A stretch of 64,000 nucleotides of DNA, from positions 62,001 to 126,000 of the forward strand of contig JAEYWP010000030.1 in assembly GCA_023428905.1 (NCBI GenBank), in the 5' to 3' direction. Position 1 is the first letter of the stretch. Every line of letters begins with the position of its first letter. This stretch comes from Verrucomicrobiota bacterium (lineage in GTDB: Bacteria; Verrucomicrobiota; Verrucomicrobiia; Opitutales; Opitutaceae). Shown here one piece after another: positions 35,201 to 43,506 of the stretch. The translations under genes were made by a program, and so were the position numbers. The notes beneath the pieces were generated by a model. It searched no databases, was not told where the DNA came from, and saw only the letters and a program-made list of their open reading frames with translations.

Positions 35201-38075
35201 CGACCTGGCCGCAGCCGAGGACGCGGGCGCTTACAGCCATGTCAGCGACCACACCCAGTTGACGGTGGTGGGGGCGCGGGAAAACAACCTGAAGAACCTG
35301 ACTGTATCGATTCCGCTGCGACAATTGTCCGTCGTGACGGGTGTCTCCGGTTCGGGCAAGTCCACCCTCGCATTCGACATCGTTTTCGCCGAGGGCCAGC
35401 GCCGGTTCATGGAGTCGATGTCGCCCTATGCGCGCCAGTTCGTTGAGCAACTGCCGCGTCCCGCGATCGACCGGCTGACTGGCATTCCGCCCACCGTGGC
35501 AATCGAGCAGCGGGTGACACGCGGTTCACGCAAATCCACGGTGGCGACCATCACCGAAGTCGCCCAGTACCTGCGGCTGCTGTATGCGCGTCTCGGCGTT
35601 CAGCATCACCCGGACACGGACAGGCCTGTGACGCCGCTGTCGGTCAGTGCGCTCAAAAAACTCCTGACCAAGGTCATCGACAGTCCGCAGGGGAGGAAGG
35701 CCAAACACCTTTACCTGTGTGCACCGCTGATCCGCGGGCGAAAGGGGCACCACCAGCCCATCGCGACCTGGTTGTCGCGGCAGGGCTACGAGATGATGCG
35801 GGCCGACGGGCGTCTGCTCCGCGTGGATACGTTCGAAAAACTCGATCGTTACCGGGAGCACGACATCGAGGTGGTGGTGGCCGACTTGAAAGCAAGCCCG
35901 CCCGCGGAGGTGCCCGAGGCGAAGGTCAAGACACGCGCGGCGCGCCGGGTCGAAAACCGGAAGGCGGGCCTGGGTTTTGGTCTGAAGCAACTCGGGCCCT
36001 GCCTCGAGGAGGCGCTGCGTCTCGGCAAGGGAAGTTGTTTTCTCCTCACCCCGGGCGGAGAGGTCCTATCCTGGTTTTCAACCACGCGGACCGACATCGA
36101 GACCGGTGAGTCCTTCCCCGAGCTCGACCCGAAGCACTTCTCCTTCAACTCCCCGCGCGGCTGGTGCCCTGCCTGCCGTGGTCACGGGCGCATCTTTCCC
36201 TGGATGCTCGAGCCGGCGGACGACGAGAAGGAGGAGGAAAACTACCTGCGCGAATCGGGGCTGGTGGACCCGGACGCCGACCTGACTGACGCGGGCCAGC
36301 CGTGTCCGGAATGCCACGGCGCGCGCCTCAACCGGAACGCGCGCGCGGTGAAGCTGCATTTCACCGGACGCCAGGAGCCGCTCTCTCTTCCCGAGTTGGT
36401 GGACACCACGCCGGCCCTGCTGCTGGCGCGTTTGCGCCAGCTCGACCTGGACGAACGCGGACGCCGCATCACCCAGGACATTGTACCGCAGATCGAGGAG
36501 CGCCTGCGTTTCCTTGATCATGTCGGATTGGGCTACCTTTCGCTCGGTCGCCCGACCGAGACGCTCTCGGGCGGCGAGGCGCAGCGGATCCGCCTGGCGG
36601 CGCAGCTCGGGTCCAATCTCTCCGGCGTCCTTTATGTCCTGGATGAGCCGTCCATCGGATTGCACGCCCGCGACAACGACCGCCTTATCGAGACGTTGGT
36701 CGCGCTGCGCGAGAAGGGAAACACCCTCTTGGTCGTCGAGCACGACGATGAACTGATGGAGCGGGCCGATCACATCATCGACCTGGGGCCCGGCGCCGGA
36801 ATCCACGGAGGCACGCTCCTGGCGAGCGGGACACCGCCGGAGATCAAGCAAAGCGCATCTTCCCTGACAGGGCTGTTTCTCGCTCGAGGCATCACCCATC
36901 CGCTGCGCGGCAGCTACCGGTCCGTGGCTGAGGAGCCTTCTGGCAAACGCGCGAAGCGCGAGGGGACGGCTCCCGAGGGGTGGCTTGAACTCACCGAGGC
37001 GCGGCTGCGAAACCTGAAGGGGTTTGACCTCCGGCTCCCGCTGGGGCGGCTGGTGATGGTGGCGGGGCCGAGCGGGGCCGGAAAATCGACCCTCTTCCGC
37101 GACCTCCTGCATCCGGCAGTCCACTACGCGATCAAGAATGGCAAGGCCAGGCTGTCCGGGCGCGAATTCGCCCGGAAGAGCGGGCTGTCCCGCGACGATG
37201 TGGTGACGGGCAGCCAGGCCGATGTACTTCCCTTCGGGGAGTTGCGCGGCGCCTCCGGCTTCAAGGGCGTGATCGAGGTGGACCAGTCGCCCATCGGCAA
37301 GACCCCGCGTTCGACGCCCGCGACCTACCTGGGGATATTCGACCTTATCCGGCAGTTTTTTGCCTCGCTGCCCGAGGCGAAGATGCGTGGCTACAGCGCC
37401 GGGCGCTTCTCCTTCAACACCGCGGGCGGGCGTTGTGAGGCGTGCCAGGGGGCGGGGCGTATCAAGCTGGAGATGGCCTTCATGCCGAACACGTACCTGC
37501 CGTGCGACAATTGCCGTGGCACGCGTTACGGGAGCGAGGTGCAGGACATCAGCTGGAAGGGGAAGAACATCGGTGAGGTCCTTCAGCTGACCTTCGACGA
37601 AGCCGTGGCGTTCTTCGATTTCCACTCCCAGCTCTCCCAAGTGTGCCAGCTGATGGTGGATTGCGGCCTGGGCTATCTCACCCTCGGGCAAAGTTCACCC
37701 ACGCTATCCGGGGGCGAGGCCCAACGGTTGAAGCTGGTGACGGAACTGAGCCAGGGGCTCGCCAGCTATCGCGAGCGGTCGCGCGGCTTGCTCCCGCGCA
37801 ATCTCTACCTGCTGGAGGAGCCGACCATCGGGCTCCACCTCAGCGACTGCGAGAAGCTGATTCGTGTCCTTCATTCCCTGGTGGACCAGGGCCACACCGT
37901 GGTGGTGATCGAGCATCACCTCGATCTGCTGGCCGAGGCAGATTACGTGATAGAACTCGGGCCCGATGGCGGTCCGGGGGGCGGCCAGTTGATGTACCAG
38001 GGCCCCCTGGCCGGCCTGCTCAAACAGAAGGGATCGCCAACCGCGCCCTACCTGCGGAGCAAGTTGAAACGTTAA
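32250..38075 (+). CDS. uvrA: Double-length excinuclease subunit UvrA (four ABC cassettes)
   Basis: DNA-damage recognition ATPase of nucleotide excision repair, about 1941 residues against 940 for ordinary UvrA. Two UvrA units lie in tandem. Walker A motifs occur near residues 35 (GLSGAGKSSL), 655 (GVSGSGKSTL), 1030 (GVSGSGKSTL) and 1605 (GPSGAGKSTL); four TLSGGE signatures follow. Zinc-finger cysteine pairs are present in all units, for example CDHCQGLGYERVE with CPICEG and CEACQGAGRIKLE with CDNCRG. Chlamydial UvrA has the same doubled layout. The start is uncertain: GTG 32250 is preferred, TTG 32211 and GTG 32238 are alternatives. The last 4 bp overlap the convergent oppF gene. Confidence 0.93.
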   Translation: MKSTVSADCIRLRGVRQNNLKGFDLDLPLGKYVVVTGLSGAGKSSLVFDTLHAEGQRRYVETFSAYTRQFLDLLDKPKVDSIENIRPSIAIEQTNTVKTSRSTVGTMTELTDFFKVWFSHVAECFDPETGEKVEDDTPQSIWTKVSAAQPGRSVVIAFRVNKPANLSWQEILQNLKTQSYVRVLLPEASGVRIAHRIDDLLSDLRSIEAALGSDGVLYVAQDRLPLDEANRSRFLEAVETAMHFGQGQVHLFDAGTGFEELGHYSRGLHSPRTGRTFRPATPALFSFNSPLGACPKCRGFGRVIEIDYRLAIPDQSLSIDQGAIKCWEGDVYSESKKDLLVFARRKKIPTHVPFAQLSPEHRAFVMDGEPGYGEGGKSWPQAWYGVKGFFRWLESKTYKMHVRVFLSRYRAYNPCPDCGGQRLQPESLCWKWKGLTLPQLYQLPVSQLAAMLRPCAQSATMESYSSHHQRDLAFDSIVTRLRYLEQVGLGYLTLDRPSKTLSGGEVERVNLTSCLGTSLVDTLFVLDEPSVGLHPRDIDRLIAIIRSLTDAGNTVVVVEHDEAMIRAADHVIEVGPEPGARGGHIVFQGTVAGLLESEVSITGAYLSGRQRIERPTRRRPVPEGATKWLRFEKVTKHNLRDVNVRLPLQRLVCLSGVSGSGKSTLLDNVVYQGLLAQRNLLTEDAAQIAAVSSDIAFSEVLLVDQSPLSRTPRSNPALYTDAWELIRDLFASTPAAQQAGFGSSSFSFNSGDGRCDHCQGLGYERVEMQFLSDVFVPCPICEGRRFKPEVLAITWNGRSVSDVLALSVNDALPFFAEFPAIHARLASLEAVGLGYLTLGQPLNTLSGGESQRLKLVRYLGAYGSGQGDGENDDASAAAGEGGSALLLLDEPTTGLHRHDVKRLLGVLNALVDRGHSVVVIEHNLDVLKSADWIVEVGPEAGANGGRIVAEGPPEAIVKKETATTPFLREALAGAVERANIPADLDLAAAEDAGAYSHVSDHTQLTVVGARENNLKNLTVSIPLRQLSVVTGVSGSGKSTLAFDIVFAEGQRRFMESMSPYARQFVEQLPRPAIDRLTGIPPTVAIEQRVTRGSRKSTVATITEVAQYLRLLYARLGVQHHPDTDRPVTPLSVSALKKLLTKVIDSPQGRKAKHLYLCAPLIRGRKGHHQPIATWLSRQGYEMMRADGRLLRVDTFEKLDRYREHDIEVVVADLKASPPAEVPEAKVKTRAARRVENRKAGLGFGLKQLGPCLEEALRLGKGSCFLLTPGGEVLSWFSTTRTDIETGESFPELDPKHFSFNSPRGWCPACRGHGRIFPWMLEPADDEKEEENYLRESGLVDPDADLTDAGQPCPECHGARLNRNARAVKLHFTGRQEPLSLPELVDTTPALLLARLRQLDLDERGRRITQDIVPQIEERLRFLDHVGLGYLSLGRPTETLSGGEAQRIRLAAQLGSNLSGVLYVLDEPSIGLHARDNDRLIETLVALREKGNTLLVVEHDDELMERADHIIDLGPGAGIHGGTLLASGTPPEIKQSASSLTGLFLARGITHPLRGSYRSVAEEPSGKRAKREGTAPEGWLELTEARLRNLKGFDLRLPLGRLVMVAGPSGAGKSTLFRDLLHPAVHYAIKNGKARLSGREFARKSGLSRDDVVTGSQADVLPFGELRGASGFKGVIEVDQSPIGKTPRSTPATYLGIFDLIRQFFASLPEAKMRGYSAGRFSFNTAGGRCEACQGAGRIKLEMAFMPNTYLPCDNCRGTRYGSEVQDISWKGKNIGEVLQLTFDEAVAFFDFHSQLSQVCQLMVDCGLGYLTLGQSSPTLSGGEAQRLKLVTELSQGLASYRERSRGLLPRNLYLLEEPTIGLHLSDCEKLIRVLHSLVDQGHTVVVIEHHLDLLAEADYVIELGPDGGPGGGQLMYQGPLAGLLKQKGSPTAPYLRSKLKR

Positions 38076-39088
38076 GGCGCACCCACTGGAGGAGTCGTGC
38101 CCAGGTCGATTTCACCCATCCGGATGCAGGCGGCCTCGTGAGCGGGGCCGGCGGCGATCAACGGAGGAAACTGGACCTTGCACTTGGCCTCCGCGTAGGG
38201 ACAGCGGGGATGAAAGGTGCAGCCGACGGGCGGGTTGATCGGCGAGGGCGGATCGCCCGGCAGCACGATGCGGCGGCGGGAGCGCTCCACGTCGGGGTTG
38301 GGCGTGGGAATCGCGCTGATCAAGGCCCGCGTGTAGGGATGGCGTGGACGCTCGATCACGTCCACCGCGGGGCCCAGTTCGACAATCCGGCCCAGGTACA
38401 TCACCGCCACGCGATCGGAGATGTGCTTCACCACCGAAAGGTCGTGTGCGATGAAGATGAGGCTGAGATTCATCTTCCGGCACAGGTGCGACAGGAGGTT
38501 CAGGATCTGCGCCTGGATGGAAACGTCGAGGGCCGACACCGGCTCGTCGGCGACGATGACCTTCGGACGCAGAGCGAGGGCGCGGGCGATGGCGATACGC
38601 TGGCGCTGCCCTCCGGAAAACTCGTGCGGGTATTTCTTCATCAGCCGCGGGGCCAGCCCCACGGTCGACATCAAGTCCGCAACCCGCTCCGGTACCTCGC
38701 TTCGCGGGCAAACCCCGTGGGCCAGCAGGGGCTCGGCCAGCGTGTCAAAGACGGTCTTGCGCGGATTGAGCGACGCATAGGGATCCTGAAAAACCATCTG
38801 GAGGTCGCGCCGAATTTCCCTCACCTCCGCGGACGAACCATTGGTGAGGTTCTTGCCCTCGAGGATGACCGTGCCGGCAGTGGTCGGCAGCAGTTGGAGG
38901 ATGGTGCGGGCCAGGGTGGACTTGCCGCAGCCGGACTCGCCCACCAATCCCAGCACCTCGCCGGCCTGGAGCGTCAGTGACACACCGTCGACCGCCTTCA
39001 CCGTTCCAACCTGCCGGCGCAGGATGAAGCCGCGCTGGATCGGGAAATGGGTTTTTACGTCACGGAGCTCGAGGATGGGCTCTGGCAT
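38072..39088 (-). CDS. Oligopeptide/dipeptide ABC transporter ATPase, OppF/DppF-like
   Basis: Nucleotide-binding subunit of a peptide importer, 338 residues. Walker A GESGCGKST, Q-loop MVFQDPYASLNPRKTV, signature FSGGQRQRIAIARAL, Walker B VIVADEPVSALDVS, and the C-terminal oligo_HPY region with cysteines (GCTFHPRCPYAEAKC) that may bind an iron-sulfur cluster. It lies 5 bp after the OppD-like gene. No permease or binding protein is adjacent. Confidence 0.92.
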   Translation of the reverse strand: MPEPILELRDVKTHFPIQRGFILRRQVGTVKAVDGVSLTLQAGEVLGLVGESGCGKSTLARTILQLLPTTAGTVILEGKNLTNGSSAEVREIRRDLQMVFQDPYASLNPRKTVFDTLAEPLLAHGVCPRSEVPERVADLMSTVGLAPRLMKKYPHEFSGGQRQRIAIARALALRPKVIVADEPVSALDVSIQAQILNLLSHLCRKMNLSLIFIAHDLSVVKHISDRVAVMYLGRIVELGPAVDVIERPRHPYTRALISAIPTPNPDVERSRRRIVLPGDPPSPINPPVGCTFHPRCPYAEAKCKVQFPPLIAAGPAHEAACIRMGEIDLGTTPPVGAP

Positions 39089-39093
39089 GGCAG

Positions 39094-40110
39094 TTAGGCG
39101 CGCGGCATTAACGTGGTCTGGCCCACGACCTTCGGGTCAATCTCGCCCCGCTGGGCCCGGATGCAGGCGTGGTGATGGCCGGGGGCAATCTCCTGGAGAG
39201 AAACCGGTGTATCGATGCAGACCTGACGGGCGAACTCACAGCGTGCGGCAAAGGGGCAGCCGGGGAGGGGGCGGGAGAGGTCCGGTGGCATCCCCTGGAT
39301 GGTGTAGAGCTCTCCGCCTTTCCGCTGGAGCGCCGGGATCGAGCGCTGCAGTGCGCAGGTGTAGGGATGGCCCGGGGTGTAGAAGAGGCTGCGCGTGCCG
39401 GCCGTTTCCACGATCCTGCCGGCGTACATCACCTGGACGCGATCGCAGAGTCCGGAGACCACGCCTAGGTCGTGGGTGATAAACACGACCGCCATGCCCA
39501 TTTCCTTCTGCAGGCGTTTGATCAATTCGAGGATCTGGGCCTGCACCGTGACGTCGAGGGCGGTGGTCGGCTCATCGGCGATCAGCAGTTCTGGCCGCGT
39601 GATCAGCGCCATCGCAATCATCACCCGCTGGCGCATGCCGCCGGAGAATTCGTGCGGGTAATAGTGGATGCGTTTTTCCGCGTCGTTGATCCCGACCTCG
39701 TTCAGCATCTGCACGGCGCGCGCCAGCGCATCGCGTCGTGAAATATCAGCGTGGATACGCAGCGGTTCGATCAGTTGTTCCGAGATCCTCACGTACGGAT
39801 TCAGCGAGGTCATCGGGTCCTGGAAGATCATCGCGATCCGCTTGCCGCGAATGTCGCGTGCCTGGCGGGCCGAGCACCGCAGGAGGTCGACGCCGTCGAA
39901 GACGGCGGTTCCGCCTTCAATCTTTCCAGGAGGTTGGGGGATGAGCCCCATCAGAGAGTAGCAGGTGACGGATTTGCCTGAGCCGGACTCGCCGACGATG
40001 CCGAGCGTTTCCCCGCGATCGACCGAGAAGCTGACCCCGTCAACCGCGCGAAAAACGCCGTTGCGGGTGTGAAAATGGGTGCGGAGATCGGTAACGGTAA
40101 GCAGCGGCAC
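39094..40110 (-). CDS. Oligopeptide/dipeptide ABC transporter ATPase, OppD/DppD-like
   Basis: Companion ATPase of the OppF-like protein. It has GIVGESGSGKSVTCYSL, MIFQDPMTSLNPYVRI, the signature FSGGMRQRVMIAMAL, LLIADEPTTALDVTVQ and the C-terminal GCPFAARCEFARQVC. The GTG at 40110 (338 residues) is the conservative start; the open frame continues upstream into unrelated sequence, and in-frame GTG/TTG codons a little upstream are possible. It ends 5 bp before oppF. The gene before it encodes a lipid A-type fusion, so the importer's permeases must be elsewhere. Confidence 0.9.
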   Translation of the reverse strand: MPLLTVTDLRTHFHTRNGVFRAVDGVSFSVDRGETLGIVGESGSGKSVTCYSLMGLIPQPPGKIEGGTAVFDGVDLLRCSARQARDIRGKRIAMIFQDPMTSLNPYVRISEQLIEPLRIHADISRRDALARAVQMLNEVGINDAEKRIHYYPHEFSGGMRQRVMIAMALITRPELLIADEPTTALDVTVQAQILELIKRLQKEMGMAVVFITHDLGVVSGLCDRVQVMYAGRIVETAGTRSLFYTPGHPYTCALQRSIPALQRKGGELYTIQGMPPDLSRPLPGCPFAARCEFARQVCIDTPVSLQEIAPGHHHACIRAQRGEIDPKVVGQTTLMPRA

Positions 40111-40198
40111 AGGACGAGGTTTCAGGCTGGAAGCCAAAAGCACGGCCGCAAGTGGCAAACGTGCTTCGCGCCGGGCGGAGGTTGGAGCCGAACATGCA

Positions 40199-42130
40199 TC
40201 ACGTGGGAGGGAGCAGGCTGCGTACCGCGGCAGCGACGCCGTCCGGGGGCAGGTCGCGCAAATCGGCCCCGCCGGTGGGAGGGCAGTGGGGTGGTTGCAG
40301 GATGACCGTGGCGCCTTGGTAGATCGGTCCCGTACGCACCGGGTTGGTGGGGCCGAAAAGGGCCACGATTGGTACACCCAGGGCGTTTGCGAGGTGCATC
40401 CCTCCGGTATCGTTGGAAACCACCAGGGAGCACTCGAGCAGACGATGGACGTAGGCAGCCAGGTCGGTGGCGCCCGCCAGGTCGATCACCCGTGCGGCGA
40501 GGCCATTGGCGATGGCCTGGGTGATGGGGCGGTCCTTTGGGGTGCCCAGGAGGACGAACGTGATTTCGCGGTACTCAGCGGAAAGCGCGACGATCAGGGT
40601 GCGCCAGTGCTCCACCGGCCAGCGCTTTTCCGGTGTGTTTTCGGATCCGGCGATCAGCCCGATGATCGGCCGGCCCGGCAGGGGCTGCAAAGGGCCGTGC
40701 GGGAGCGGGAGGGGGGCGAGAGAGAGCGGCTGGCGGGACACCTCCCCCTGCAGGCCGAAGCGCCGGAAATAATCCTCCCACAGTGCGGCCTGGTGATGCT
40801 GGGCTTCGCTATAGTCGGCGGGGACTGGATACGTGTGCGTCAGCAGCTGGCGGCGGGCTCCGTGCCGCACGACACCAAACCGCTGCGGTGCCCGGGTGAG
40901 CCAGGCTTCGATGTCCCCGCGGGTGGAGTGGGTGAATAGCACCGAGACGTCCGGATACGCGTGGCGCAGCTTCCAGAAGAAGCCAAAATACCCGCGGCCC
41001 TGCGGCGGGAGTGGCACCACCGCGTCGGCGAGATCGGTGGCCCGGAGCAGCGGGGCGAAGGCGGGCTTTGCGATCAGGGTGATCTCAGCGTCGGGCCGCG
41101 AGCTCCGCAGGGCACGGATCAGGGGGAGGGCGAGGACCACGTCGCCCAGCCAATTGGGCATGCGGATCCAAAAACGCGTTTTCCGTGGGAGGTGGCCCCA
41201 GCCGTGGGAGGCTCGGTCTTCTTCGAGGAGGTTGCGTTTGGCTTCCAGGCGGAAACGCCGTTCCGGCACGTCCTGGTTGCGCCAGCGATCATGGCTCCAC
41301 AGCCAGGAGGCGCAGAGGTTTTCATCGCTGGAAAGCGTTTCCTCCAGCCACCGGTTGAGTCCGAGCGTAACCTGGGCCGCCTCTGGCGCCACGGGCAGCA
41401 CCTTCATCTCGTAGCGCAAGCGCCAGAAGCCGAGGCGCCGCGCGTAAAACACCACCACCCGGGCAGACGACCGCTCCGTCAGCAGTCCCGGCAGTTCGGT
41501 GGTGGAGCAGACGCGACCGCAGAGGGTGGTGAGGGCTCCCTGCATCCCCGCATTCTGGTCAAAGAGCACGCCGACGGTGCCCCCACGCTTCAGTATCTTG
41601 AAGCCCTCCTGGAGACCGGTTTTGCGGGAAAGGAGCCGCATGCCGTGACGTTCGCGGGTGGCCTTTACCCAGGCGTCGGCCGCCGGGTTGTCTAGAGGGC
41701 GGAAGATGACGCCAAATTCACCAATGGGCTTCGGCAGGAAGACCTGAAGCCACGTAAGGCTTTCCCAATACGCCATGTGAGGCGCGCAAACCAGCACCGC
41801 TCCGGCGGTGGTTTCACGGCCGGCCCAGAAGTCGGAGACCCCGGGGGCCACCTGGATCATACGCAGCAGGCGTCCGCGGCCGAGGAATGGCCCGGCGGCC
41901 GAGATCAGGGCGGTCTCGAAAAGGCGCCGGCTGCTTTCGTGCGCGACGCGTTTTTTCCAATCCGGACTGCGATCGGGAAAGGCGTGGTCGAGGTTGGACA
42001 GGACCAGGCGCCGCCGCCGCCGCGAGCCCAGCAGAAGGAGGCGACCGAGGAGGACACAGAGCCACCGGAGGAGAACCTCCGGGGTGTGGGCAAGCAGCCA
42101 GCCTGTGACTTGTAATAAAAGTTTAATCAC
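40199..42130 (-). CDS. Lipid A acyltransferase (LpxL-like) fused to heptosyltransferase (GT9)
   Basis: Single 643-residue frame with two enzymes of lipopolysaccharide synthesis. Residues 1-300 form an LPLAT/HtrB-like acyltransferase with an N-terminal membrane helix and the catalytic H-x4-E motif CAPHMAYWES (His118, Glu123), plus FDQNAG. From about residue 320 (RMPNWLGDVVLALPLIRAL) a GT9 ADP-heptose transferase begins, with GSENTPEKRWPVEHW and SNDTGGMHLANALGVPIV. No stop or frameshift lies between them. Start GTG 42130. Together they could add an acyl chain to lipid A and a heptose to the core, at the cytoplasmic face of the inner membrane. Confidence 0.9.
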   Translation of the reverse strand: MIKLLLQVTGWLLAHTPEVLLRWLCVLLGRLLLLGSRRRRRLVLSNLDHAFPDRSPDWKKRVAHESSRRLFETALISAAGPFLGRGRLLRMIQVAPGVSDFWAGRETTAGAVLVCAPHMAYWESLTWLQVFLPKPIGEFGVIFRPLDNPAADAWVKATRERHGMRLLSRKTGLQEGFKILKRGGTVGVLFDQNAGMQGALTTLCGRVCSTTELPGLLTERSSARVVVFYARRLGFWRLRYEMKVLPVAPEAAQVTLGLNRWLEETLSSDENLCASWLWSHDRWRNQDVPERRFRLEAKRNLLEEDRASHGWGHLPRKTRFWIRMPNWLGDVVLALPLIRALRSSRPDAEITLIAKPAFAPLLRATDLADAVVPLPPQGRGYFGFFWKLRHAYPDVSVLFTHSTRGDIEAWLTRAPQRFGVVRHGARRQLLTHTYPVPADYSEAQHHQAALWEDYFRRFGLQGEVSRQPLSLAPLPLPHGPLQPLPGRPIIGLIAGSENTPEKRWPVEHWRTLIVALSAEYREITFVLLGTPKDRPITQAIANGLAARVIDLAGATDLAAYVHRLLECSLVVSNDTGGMHLANALGVPIVALFGPTNPVRTGPIYQGATVILQPPHCPPTGGADLRDLPPDGVAAAVRSLLPPT

Positions 42131-42151
42131 GCGCGTGAGGCGCCTGCGCGG

Positions 42152-42179
42152 TTGTCGGGCTGGAATCCTCGATTAGCAT
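42152..42179 (+). promoter_or_regulatory. Putative promoter of the GT9 gene
   Basis: TTGTCG (42152-42157), 16-nt spacer, TAGCAT (42174-42179), in the 125-bp divergent gap before the GT9 start at 42256. Moderate match to a housekeeping promoter; inferred only. Confidence 0.35.
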
Positions 42180-42255
42180 TTGATTTTCCGTGGGGGCTCC
42201 CCATCAAACGGGGCGCTTCCGGCGGTTCAACGCTGATCCGGCGGTTTCTTGTCTC

Positions 42256-43227
42256 ATGGCGCAGCTCCTCATCATCCAGACCTCCTCGCTCGGCGACGTC
42301 GTCCACGGGCTGCAGGTGGCGTCGTCGCTCAAGGAGCAGCGCCCCGAGCTCGCGATCTCATGGATTGGCCGGGAGATCTTCGCCCCCCTGGTCCGCGGCT
42401 GCGCCGCGATTGAGCAGGTGTATGCATTCCGTCGAGACGGGGGCCTGGCCGGGTTCTTCGGACTGATGCGCGAGGTCCGTGCGCGGGAATTCGACTACGT
42501 GTTCGACTTCCAGGGCCTCCTGCGCACCGGGCTGATGACCTTTCGCACACGCGCCCGCCGCAAGGTGGGAAGAAACGACGCCCGGGAGGGGGCGGGCTTC
42601 TTCTATGACGAACGGGTGGCGTTGCCGGAGGGCGGTCGTCTCAGCCATCCGCTGGACAAGCTCCTGCAGTTCGCACCGGTCGTGGGGGCGCGGGCGGAGT
42701 TGCGCGGGGCACTGCATTTTCGCGAAGCGCAGGGAGGATTGTACTCCGACCATCTCCTGGGCCGGGGCGGTTCGCGCCCGATCGTGATGTTCCCCGACAG
42801 CCGTCGGCCGGACAAACGGTGGAATGGCTTCAAGCAGCTGACTGAGCTCATCCTGCGGGAGGATCGGCGTCGCCGCGTGATCTGGGCCGGCATTCATTAC
42901 CTTCCCGACAAGGACGCCTTTCCGGCGGAGCAGTTTCTCAACCTCACCGGAAACACCAGTGTTGTCTCCCTGCCGACATTGATCTCGCGGGCGGCCTGGG
43001 TGATCTCGAACGAAAGTGGGCCGATGCATCTGGCCGCCGCGCTCAAGGTGCCCGTCCTCGGGATCTTCGGTGCCACCGACCCGCAGCTGTTTGGTCCGTA
43101 TCCGCCACGTGGTGATCAGAATCACTTTATCCAGGCGCCGGTGGGCGATCTGAGGCTGCTTTCAGCCAAGGAGGTCCACACGCGGTTCCGGCGCGTGGCC
43201 GGCCGCACGGTCGAAGCGGGGACCTGA
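42256..43227 (+). CDS. GT9 heptosyltransferase I-like protein
   Basis: A 323-residue GT-B glycosyltransferase of family 9 (WaaC/WaaF type) that adds heptose to the lipopolysaccharide core. N-terminal LLIIQTSSLGDVVHGLQV, SWIGREIFAPLV, FDFQGLLRTGLM, and the donor-site segments PDSRRPDKRWNGF and SNESGPMHLAAALKVPVLGIFGATDP. ATG 42256 (MAQLLIIQT) is the family start. It is divergent from the acyltransferase-GT9 fusion gene and probably belongs to the same pathway. Confidence 0.9.
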   Translation: MAQLLIIQTSSLGDVVHGLQVASSLKEQRPELAISWIGREIFAPLVRGCAAIEQVYAFRRDGGLAGFFGLMREVRAREFDYVFDFQGLLRTGLMTFRTRARRKVGRNDAREGAGFFYDERVALPEGGRLSHPLDKLLQFAPVVGARAELRGALHFREAQGGLYSDHLLGRGGSRPIVMFPDSRRPDKRWNGFKQLTELILREDRRRRVIWAGIHYLPDKDAFPAEQFLNLTGNTSVVSLPTLISRAAWVISNESGPMHLAAALKVPVLGIFGATDPQLFGPYPPRGDQNHFIQAPVGDLRLLSAKEVHTRFRRVAGRTVEAGT

Positions 43228-43506
43228 GGGCGGCCGGGGAACGTTCCGGACGGGGCTGCTCGGTCGATTCGTAGTCCCTTCTTAACCACGGATGGCCATG
43301 GAACCCGCATCTTTATGCGTGTGAATTCGGGTACATTCGTGGTTCAACCCGTCGGAAAACGAGTGACCACGAATGGACACAAATAGGCACGAATGGGGAG
43401 TGGACCGGCGAATTCGGGGGCTCTGGATGTCTGGTTTTCTATTCGTGTGAATTTGTGTCCATTCGTGGTTCAAACTCCCGATTAACCGGGTATCCATTCC
43501 GCGCCG
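43228..43506. repeat. Intergenic repeats (inverted and direct copies)
   Basis: Gap between two convergent GT9 genes. Arms CCACGAATGGACACAAAT (43367-43384) and ATTTGTGTCCATTCGTGG (43451-43468) form a perfect 18-bp inverted repeat. A 29-nt unit starting GTGTGAATT and ending ATTCGTGGTTCAA is present twice in direct orientation (43319 and 43445) with few mismatches, and further partial copies start near 43284. Translated on the minus strand they read NHEWTQIHTN-like peptides, a pattern I associate with short repeats of Verrucomicrobia. No gene is supported here. Confidence 0.85.

Noticed and set aside
33714..35450. 578-codon open frame on the minus strand
   Set aside because: Antisense to uvrA, no recognisable motifs, codon pattern of a shadow frame. 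The same applies to the frame at 36078-37691.
43282..43497. Short minus-strand frame reading NHEWTQIHTN-like peptides
   Set aside because: It is the translation of the intergenic repeats and not a conserved gene with start and RBS.
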